DNA of 35,983 nt from JAWWPY01 sp964412845. Lineage in GTDB: Bacteria; Actinomycetota; Actinomycetes; Streptosporangiales; Streptosporangiaceae. The position numbers were made by a program, and so were the translations under genes. Within the stretch, counting starts at the first letter, position 1. Each line of letters opens with the position of its first letter. Location: assembly GCA_964412845.1 (NCBI GenBank), contig CAYPQM010000062.1:1-35983 (forward strand), written 5' to 3'. Shown here in pieces: positions 30,934 to 35,983 of the stretch. A model generated the notes under the pieces. The model saw only the letters and a program-made list of their open reading frames with translations. It was not told the DNA's origin and did no database searches.

Positions 30934-33327
30934 GTGATCGTCATCCAGCGGGCTGGCTTACGGCATCTCACCGCCGTGGCCGCGGCGATTCTGCTCGGCG
31001 CGGCGGGCGTGGCGGCCATGCCATTGCCATCCGCCGCGGCCGCCACCACGATCACCGTGAACGGCGCGGGCACCGGCCGGACCTTCGACGGGATCGGCGC
31101 GATCAGTGGCGGGGGAGGCAACTCGCGGCTGCTGTCCGATTACCCGGCCACCCAGCAGCAGCAGATCCTGGACTACTTGTTTGAGCCCGGTTACGGCGCG
31201 GACCTGCAGATCCTCAAAGTGGAGATCGGCGGGGACACCAACTCCACGGACGGCTCGGAGTCCAGCATCGAGCACACCTCCGGTTCCATCAACTGCAATG
31301 CGGGCTACGAGTGGTCGCTGATGCAGCAGGCCAAGGCGCTCAATCCCAGCATCAAGCTGTACGCGCTGTCGTGGGGCGCGCCCGGGTGGATCGGCACCTT
31401 CTTCTCCCAGGCCATGATCAACTACCTGGTGAGCTGGCTGAACTGCGCCAGGTCGCACGGCCTGACCATCGACTACCTCGGCGGGTGGAACGAGAAAGGC
31501 TTCAACGAGTCCTGGTATGAGTCCCTGCACTCCACGCTGGCCGCCGATGGCTTCAGCACCAAGGTCGTCGGGGCGGATGACTCGGGCAGCTGGGCGGTGG
31601 CCGACTCGATGCAGGCCACCCCGGCGTTCGCCGCCGCCGTCGACATCGTCGGGGTGCACTACCCGTGCGGCTACCTGAGCACCGAAACGTCCTGCCCGAG
31701 CACCGCGAACGCCATCGCCACCGGCAAGCAGCTGTGGGCCAGTGAGAACGGGTCGCAGGATTACAACGGCGGTGCGGCGGCCATGGCCCGCGGTGATAAC
31801 CGGGACTACATCGACGGGAAGATGACCGCGACGATCAACTGGCCCATTCTCGCCGCCATCTCCCCGAACCTGCCGTTCGCGACCGACGGGCTGATCCTGG
31901 CGAACCAGCCGTGGTCGGGCGCCTACACCGTCGGCAAGCAGGCCTGGGTGACGGCGCAGACCACCCAGTTCACCTCGCCGGGGTGGACCTACATCGACTC
32001 GGCCAGCGGTTACCTGGGTGGTAACCGGGCCAACGGCAGCTACGTCACCCTGAAGTCGCCGTCCGGCGGTAACTGGAGCTCGATCATCGAGACGATGGAC
32101 GCCACCGCCGCGCAGACCGTCACTTACAACGTCACCGGCGGCCTGTCCACCGCCGCGGTGCATGTGTGGAGCACGAACGTCAGCTCAAGCAGTTCCGCGA
32201 ACTGGTTCGTGCATTCCAGCGACATCACCCCGAGCGGTGGCAGCTTCTCACTGACCCTCCAGCCCGGGTTCGTGTACTCACTGACCACCACCACCGGCCA
32301 GGGCAAGGGCACTGCGGCCAGCCCGGCGTCAGCCTCCCTGGCCCTGCCCTACTCCGACAACTTCGACAGCGACACGGCAGGCCAGCAGCCGCGCTACCTG
32401 GAACAGCAGCAAGGCGCGTTCGAGGTCGGGTCGTGTGCCGCCGGCCGGTCCGGGCAGTGCCTGGACCAGGTGACGCCGGCCAGGCCCATCGAGTGGACGC
32501 CTGACTCCAACCCGTACACCATCGGCGGCGACCCAGGCTGGGCCAACTACACGGTCGGCACGGATGCGCTGATAGCGCAGGCGGGGTCGGTGCAGGTCAT
32601 CGCCCGCGCGGGCACCCAGCACAGCTTCGGGCCGGCCGGCATCAACGAGTACTACCTCCAGCTCAGCAACACCGGAGCCTGGTCGATCGTGCGTAACAAC
32701 ACCAGCGACGCGCTCGCCACGCTGGCCAGCGGCACCGTGGCCGCGCCGGGCACCGGTACCTGGCATCACCTGGCGCTGACCGTCAGCGGTTCCACCCTCA
32801 CCGCCGTGATCGACGGCGTCACGGTCGGCACCGCCACCGACGGCACGTACTCCTCGGGCCTGGCCGGGCTGGGCACCTCCGGATACCAGACTGACCAGTT
32901 CGACAACTTCTCGGTCACGGCTGCCTCCGGCGGGGGTGGCAGTGCGACCGGCCCGATCGTGGCCGGTGTCAACACCGCCAAGTGCGTTGACGACAACGGC
33001 AACTCCGCCACCCCGGGCACGAAGGTGGCGATTTCCGACTGCACCGGGGGCGCCTCGCAGAACTGGACCATCCCGGGCGACGGGACGATCCGCATCAACG
33101 GCGGGTGCCTGGATATCACCGGCGCCGGCACGGCCAACGGCACCCTGGCCGAGCTGTGGACCTGCAACGGCGGCGCCAATCAGCAGTGGCAGGCAGCGAG
33201 CGGCACGCTGGTCAACCCGGTGTCCGGCAAGTGCCTGGACGACCCGGGGCGCGTTACCACCAACGGCACCCAGCTGGAGATCTGGACCTGCAACGGCGGC
33301 TCGAACCAGCAGTGGAGGATCCCCTGA
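30934..33327 (+). CDS. Secreted galactocerebrosidase-like glycoside hydrolase (GH59) with ricin-B lectin domain, copy 2
   Basis: The product has 797 residues from GTG 30934; AAAGAGAG precedes it, and the position mirrors that of copy 1 (GAACATG against GAACGTG). It is a tandem paralogue, 43 bases downstream of copy 1, with the same architecture: signal peptide to about 37, catalytic barrel with acid/base E187 in WNEKGFN and nucleophile E271 in WASENGSQD, LamG-like segment, and C-terminal ricin-B domain ending NQQWRIP. It differs at places near the active site: SSHMH of copy 1 and of human GALC is SSIEH, and GYEWWLM is GYEWSLM. A short Gly-rich linker precedes the lectin domain. The two enzymes are probably co-expressed and secreted, possibly with different specificities. 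Confidence 0.9.
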   Translation: MIVIQRAGLRHLTAVAAAILLGAAGVAAMPLPSAAAATTITVNGAGTGRTFDGIGAISGGGGNSRLLSDYPATQQQQILDYLFEPGYGADLQILKVEIGGDTNSTDGSESSIEHTSGSINCNAGYEWSLMQQAKALNPSIKLYALSWGAPGWIGTFFSQAMINYLVSWLNCARSHGLTIDYLGGWNEKGFNESWYESLHSTLAADGFSTKVVGADDSGSWAVADSMQATPAFAAAVDIVGVHYPCGYLSTETSCPSTANAIATGKQLWASENGSQDYNGGAAAMARGDNRDYIDGKMTATINWPILAAISPNLPFATDGLILANQPWSGAYTVGKQAWVTAQTTQFTSPGWTYIDSASGYLGGNRANGSYVTLKSPSGGNWSSIIETMDATAAQTVTYNVTGGLSTAAVHVWSTNVSSSSSANWFVHSSDITPSGGSFSLTLQPGFVYSLTTTTGQGKGTAASPASASLALPYSDNFDSDTAGQQPRYLEQQQGAFEVGSCAAGRSGQCLDQVTPARPIEWTPDSNPYTIGGDPGWANYTVGTDALIAQAGSVQVIARAGTQHSFGPAGINEYYLQLSNTGAWSIVRNNTSDALATLASGTVAAPGTGTWHHLALTVSGSTLTAVIDGVTVGTATDGTYSSGLAGLGTSGYQTDQFDNFSVTAASGGGGSATGPIVAGVNTAKCVDDNGNSATPGTKVAISDCTGGASQNWTIPGDGTIRINGGCLDITGAGTANGTLAELWTCNGGANQQWQAASGTLVNPVSGKCLDDPGRVTTNGTQLEIWTCNGGSNQQWRIP

Positions 33328-33382
33328 CCGGGCCCCCACGTTCGCCCGATCGGGGATCATGAGGGCTACGGAGGTGGCGTTC

Positions 33383-33742
33383 ATGACCGGGGATGAGTTG
33401 CTCGCCCATTGCCTGGCCAAGCCCGGCGCCTGGCCGGACGAGCCGTGGGACGGCGACGTCGTGGTGAAAGTAAGCAGCAAGATCTTCGCGTTCCTGGGGG
33501 CCCAGCCGGCGTCGGCCGTCGGGCTCAAGTGCGGCCGCACCCGGGAGGCAGCCGATGAGTGGCTGCTGCGCTACCCGCAGGATGCCTCGGTGATGGCGTA
33601 CATCGGGCGGTCCGGGTGGAACAGCCTGCGGATCGGGGGCGCGATCCCCGACGACGAGCTGCTGGAGGCGGTCGACGCGTCCTATGACGCGGTGGTCGGC
33701 AAGCTGCCGAAGAAGGATCGTCCGCCGGCCGGCCCGGCCTAG
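33383..33742 (+). CDS. MmcQ/YjbR family DNA-binding protein
   Basis: The product has 119 residues from ATG 33383, with GGAGG at 33370-33374; an ATG at 33359 lacks such a site. The sequence follows the MmcQ/YjbR double-wing fold: MTGDELLAHCLAKPGAWPDEPWDGDVVVKVSSKIFAFLG opening, SAVGLKCGRTREAADEWLLRYPQ, YIGRSGWNSLRIGGAIPDDELLEAVDASYDAVVGKLPKK end. These small proteins of the CyaY-like DNA-binding fold are widespread; their role is poorly defined. The gene ends 10 bases from the convergent aminotransferase. Confidence 0.92.
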   Translation: MTGDELLAHCLAKPGAWPDEPWDGDVVVKVSSKIFAFLGAQPASAVGLKCGRTREAADEWLLRYPQDASVMAYIGRSGWNSLRIGGAIPDDELLEAVDASYDAVVGKLPKKDRPPAGPA

Positions 33743-33752
33743 CCGTGCTGCC

Positions 33753-34928
33753 CTAGCCGGCCGCGATCGCGGCGACGAGGCCGGCCGCCCGGTCGAGTTC
33801 TTCCTCGGTGTTGTAGTAGTGCGGGGAGAACCGCACCAGCGGGTGCACGGCGCGGTCCTCGGTGTCGAACGGGCTGTGCCCGGCGACGGTGGTCGATACG
33901 TTGACCCCGGCGCCTTCCAGCCGCGCGGCGACGTCGGCGGCGGGCACGCCCTCGACGCGGGCGGTCACGATGGCGCAGCGCACCGCGCCGAGGTCGTGAG
34001 TCGATACCCCGGGCAGCGCATCGAGCTGGCCGCGCAGCCGCGCGCCGAGCATGACGCTGCGTTCCCCGATCGCGTCGAGGCCGAGATGCAGAGCCTGCCG
34101 CACGGCGGCGCCCAGGCCCACGACGTTGAGGTAGCTCTTCTCCCAGGATTCGAAACGCCGGGCGCCGCCGGCCCAGCGCAGCCCCCGGCCGCCGTCCCAG
34201 GCGGCGGATCCGATCTCGGCCACGAACGGGTCGAGCCGGTCCAGGACGGCCGTGCGGACCCACAAGAACCCGGTGCCCCGCGGGCCGCGCAGGAACTTCC
34301 GGCCAGTCGCCGTGAGCAGGTCGCAGCCGATGGCGTCGACATCAACGGGGAACTGGCCGACCGACTGCGTCGCGTCCAGCAGGAACAGCACTCCGGCGTC
34401 GCGGGCGATCCGGCCGATCTCGGCGGCTGGGTTGACCAGGCCGCCGCCGGTAGGCACATGGCTGACGCCGATCAGCCTCGTCCGCTCATCCACCAGCCCG
34501 GCCAGCGCGCTGGTGTCGAGCTGCCCGTGCCGGTCATTGGGGACGACGACCAGCTCAGCGCCGCTGCGCCGGGCGGCCTGCAAGTAGGCGAGCACGTTGC
34601 TGCCGTATTCCGCGCGCCCGGTGAGGATCCGGTCACCCGGGCCGAGCGGCACCGAGTAGAAGGCGGCGTTCCAGGCGTGTGTCGCGTTGTCGAAGAGCGC
34701 CACCTCATCGGCGCGGCCACCCAGCAGCGCGGCGATGCCAGCGTAGGTCGCGTCGATGGCGTCGCGGGCGGCCCGGGCCGCTTCGTACCCGCCGATGTCA
34801 GCCTCCAGCCGCAGATGGCCGGTCATGGCGTCCAGCGTCGGCTGGGCCAGCAGCGCCGCGCCGGCGTTGTTCAGATGCAGCCGGTGCGCGCAGCCGGGAG
34901 TTTCAGCCCGCAGGGCTCCGATATCCAT
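33753..34928 (-). CDS. Class V aminotransferase (PLP-dependent)
   Basis: The product has 391 residues from ATG 34928, with GAGGAGGAA upstream on the minus strand; the frame is open 11 codons further but without homology. PLP fold type I class V features: LHLNNAGAALLAQPTLDAM (18-36), FDNATHAWNAAFYS, VSHVPTGGGLVNPAAEIG, LFLLDATQSVGQFPVD (D185 contacts the pyridine N), and the Schiff-base Lys211 in TATGRKFLRGPRGTGFLW. The C-terminal domain ends VHPLVRFSPHYYNTEEELDRA. Relatives include cysteine desulfurases, isopenicillin-N epimerase-like and ergothioneine EgtE-like C-S lyases; none of these is assured here. It is divergent from the unknown gene at 35045 with 116 bases between. Confidence 0.92.
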   Translation of the reverse strand: MDIGALRAETPGCAHRLHLNNAGAALLAQPTLDAMTGHLRLEADIGGYEAARAARDAIDATYAGIAALLGGRADEVALFDNATHAWNAAFYSVPLGPGDRILTGRAEYGSNVLAYLQAARRSGAELVVVPNDRHGQLDTSALAGLVDERTRLIGVSHVPTGGGLVNPAAEIGRIARDAGVLFLLDATQSVGQFPVDVDAIGCDLLTATGRKFLRGPRGTGFLWVRTAVLDRLDPFVAEIGSAAWDGGRGLRWAGGARRFESWEKSYLNVVGLGAAVRQALHLGLDAIGERSVMLGARLRGQLDALPGVSTHDLGAVRCAIVTARVEGVPAADVAARLEGAGVNVSTTVAGHSPFDTEDRAVHPLVRFSPHYYNTEEELDRAAGLVAAIAAG

Positions 34929-35044
34929 GCGTTCCTCCTCGCGGCCCGGCGTCTTGATCATTATTGCCGTCGCGGGCGGCGTCGCCGTGGCCGGCCAATG
35001 GCCGTCGGCGCGCGATCCGGTGAGCCGTCTGGTGGAATGACATC

Positions 35045-35485
35045 GTGGGCTCCTCTTTCACCGGCTACCAGGGTCGCGGGTTCTGGGCGAGGGACGGGAA
35101 GCTGGAACTGTGGCTGTACCTGATGTGCCAGGAGATCGATTCCCGCCCGGACGCCCCCGGGTGGCTTCGCGAAACGCGGGCGGCCTGGCACGAGCAGGCC
35201 ACTGCTGGCCTGAACGGCTGCATTTCCGCCGCCCTCGATCAGCACCTCGCCGGCGACCCGGCCCGGGCCGGCCTGCTGCGTGCTGTCACCGCGCAGGCCA
35301 TCAGCAGGCTGCTGGCCTACCAGCCGGCGATGTCCCGGGACCTGCTCAATTCCTTCGGCCTGGGTGGTGACTCCAGCTGGACCACCGACCTAGACCCGGC
35401 GACGATGCTGCCGGTCGCCGAGGCGTTTGGACAGCTGCTCGCGGGCGCGCTGGCCTGGGACGCCACCAGCTCTCCCGTGCTGTAG
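35045..35485 (+). CDS. Conserved-looking hypothetical protein
   Basis: The product has 146 residues from GTG 35045. The N-terminus GYQGRGFWARDGKLELWLYLMCQEIDSRPDAPGWLRETRAAWHEQA resembles unnamed actinobacterial proteins that share a GFWARD..LE.WLY opening. The remainder is helical and soluble, with DLDPATMLPVAEAFGQLLAGALAWDATS at the end. No catalytic motif, membrane segment or signal is seen. No Shine-Dalgarno sequence precedes the GTG. A strong hairpin follows its stop. Function is unknown. Confidence 0.78.
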   Translation: MGSSFTGYQGRGFWARDGKLELWLYLMCQEIDSRPDAPGWLRETRAAWHEQATAGLNGCISAALDQHLAGDPARAGLLRAVTAQAISRLLAYQPAMSRDLLNSFGLGGDSSWTTDLDPATMLPVAEAFGQLLAGALAWDATSSPVL

Positions 35486-35493
35486 CACGCGAA

Positions 35494-35525
35494 GGCGCCT
35501 GGCCCGGACCGCCCGGCCAGGCGCC
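35494..35525 (+). terminator. Strong hairpin terminator
   Basis: A perfect 11-bp stem GGCGCCTGGCC / GGCCAGGCGCC with a 10-base loop starts nine bases after the TAG at 35483-35485, followed by GCAGCTTT. It isolates the unknown gene from the DUF1707 gene. Confidence 0.78.
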
Positions 35526-35532
35526 GCAGCTT

Positions 35533-35538
35533 TACAGT
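35533..35538 (+). promoter_or_regulatory. -10 element of the DUF1707 gene (leaderless layout)
   Basis: TACAGT ends six bases before ATG 35545, and the preceding terminator leaves no room for a longer leader. This fits leaderless transcription starting at the ATG. Confidence 0.5.
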
Positions 35539-35544
35539 GTGTCC

Positions 35545-35983
35545 ATGACGGGCGAGGTTTCGCCGCTGGGCGGCGGCGATGACGTGGCGTCCCCGGGCGA
35601 CCTGCGTGCGTCGCACCAGGACCGGGATCAGGTCGTCGAGCTGCTGCGGGTGGCCGCCGGTGACGGCCGGCTGACCGCGGAGGAACTCGATGAGCGGCTG
35701 GAGGAGGCGCTGACCGCACGGACCTACGCCGAGCTTGCGGCGGTGACCAGGGACCTGCCGGCCACGCCGGGTTTCGTCACCGGCGCTCCGGCGACGAAAC
35801 CCAAAGAGCTGGTGCGCATCGACTGCCATGGCAGCAGCACGAAGCGTGACGGACGCTGGCTGGTACCGCAGCGGATTGAGGCGAAGGTTACCGGCGGCAA
35901 CGTGACCCTGGACTTCACCGACGCAGTGATCTTCCAGCCGTCGCTCCTCATCGACGCTGACCTTCGCGGCGGCTCGCTGACCC
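35545..35983 (+). CDS. DUF1707 domain protein, cut by the right edge
   Basis: A frame opens at ATG 35545 and runs off the window without a stop (146 codons visible). After a short polar lead, LRASHQDRDQVVELLRVAAGDGRLTAEELDERLEEALTARTYAELAAVTRDLP (about 20-72) is the DUF1707 (SHOCT-like) helical module common at the N-terminus of actinobacterial proteins. The following part, VRIDCHGSSTKRDGRWLVPQRIEAKVTGGNVTLDFTDAVIF..SLLIDADLRGG, is a repetitive beta segment of the cell-wall-active antibiotics response/LiaF-like type that often follows it. Such proteins are thought to be envelope-stress or membrane-associated, but no membrane segment lies in the visible part. The rest is outside the window. 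Confidence 0.85.
   Translation, partial: MTGEVSPLGGGDDVASPGDLRASHQDRDQVVELLRVAAGDGRLTAEELDERLEEALTARTYAELAAVTRDLPATPGFVTGAPATKPKELVRIDCHGSSTKRDGRWLVPQRIEAKVTGGNVTLDFTDAVIFQPSLLIDADLRGGSLT

Noticed and set aside
29322..31121. A 599-residue minus-strand frame spanning the junction of the two GH59-like genes
   Set aside because: It is antisense to two well-supported genes and caused by codon bias.
1..33327. One integrated glycan-degradation island joining the fucosidase and the GH59-like pair
   Set aside because: They are over 25 kb apart, separated by unrelated transporters and regulators, with no shared regulatory motif seen.

Overview
The window is high-G+C DNA with GTG and TTG starts, tightly packed ATGA/GTGA-coupled genes, Shine-Dalgarno sites of the GGAGG type and actinobacterial protein families (BTAD/TPR regulators, DUF1707, actinobacterial DoxX and GHQR-type GST proteins). 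It is almost certainly chromosomal DNA of a filamentous-type actinobacterium; genus cannot be set from sequence alone. It is a draft scaffold: four runs of exactly 100 N (8170-8269, 10343-10442, 11768-11867, 21741-21840) are gaps of nominal size. No rRNA, tRNA, CRISPR array, transposase or integrase was seen, and no stretch longer than about 300 bases lacks a gene.

Layout. 1-2.9 kb: a three-gene sugar cassette (aldo/keto reductase, fumarylacetoacetase-fold hydrolase, GH29 alpha-L-fucosidase) that reads as release and non-phosphorylative breakdown of L-fucose. 3.0-5.3 kb: a small membrane protein, an atypical SDR lacking the YxxxK pair, and a glutathionyl-hydroquinone-reductase-type GST. 5.4-11.7 kb: a complete peptide/nickel-type (SBP family 5) ABC importer: lipoprotein, two permeases, two ATPases. 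Three different short tandem repeats (17 bp between the permease genes, 12 bp inside the first ATPase gene, 14 bp after the last ATPase gene) sit in or beside this operon, each broken by an assembly gap. 12.0-16.0 kb: an ArsR-type regulator coupled to an SRPBCC protein, a small acidic protein, and a tautomerase with a BTAD/TPR regulator. 16.0-17.7 kb: TetR and LysR regulators on the minus strand, each with a palindrome at its start. 17.8-21.3 kb: a small protein, then minus-strand genes for two SAM methyltransferases, a patatin-like lipase and a DoxX protein, with a fragment that looks like the N-terminus of an aminoglycoside phosphotransferase embedded between lipase and methyltransferase. 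21.5-27.2 kb: a gap-interrupted small protein, an SDR, a double VOC protein, and a minus-strand run amidohydrolase - MFS transporter - D-2-hydroxyacid dehydrogenase. 27.3-28.2 kb: MerR/GyrI-type regulator. 28.5-33.3 kb: two tandem secreted galactocerebrosidase-like (GH59) enzymes with C-terminal ricin-B lectin domains. 33.4-36 kb: MmcQ/YjbR protein, class V aminotransferase, an unknown protein, and a truncated DUF1707 protein.

The most unusual items are the 17-bp array, in which each unit is a GTG start whose six-codon reading frame ends in a TGA overlapping the next unit's GTG (a chain of coupled mini-ORFs leading into the second permease gene), the clustering of three unrelated minisatellites in one transporter operon, and the tandem bacterial GALC homologues.
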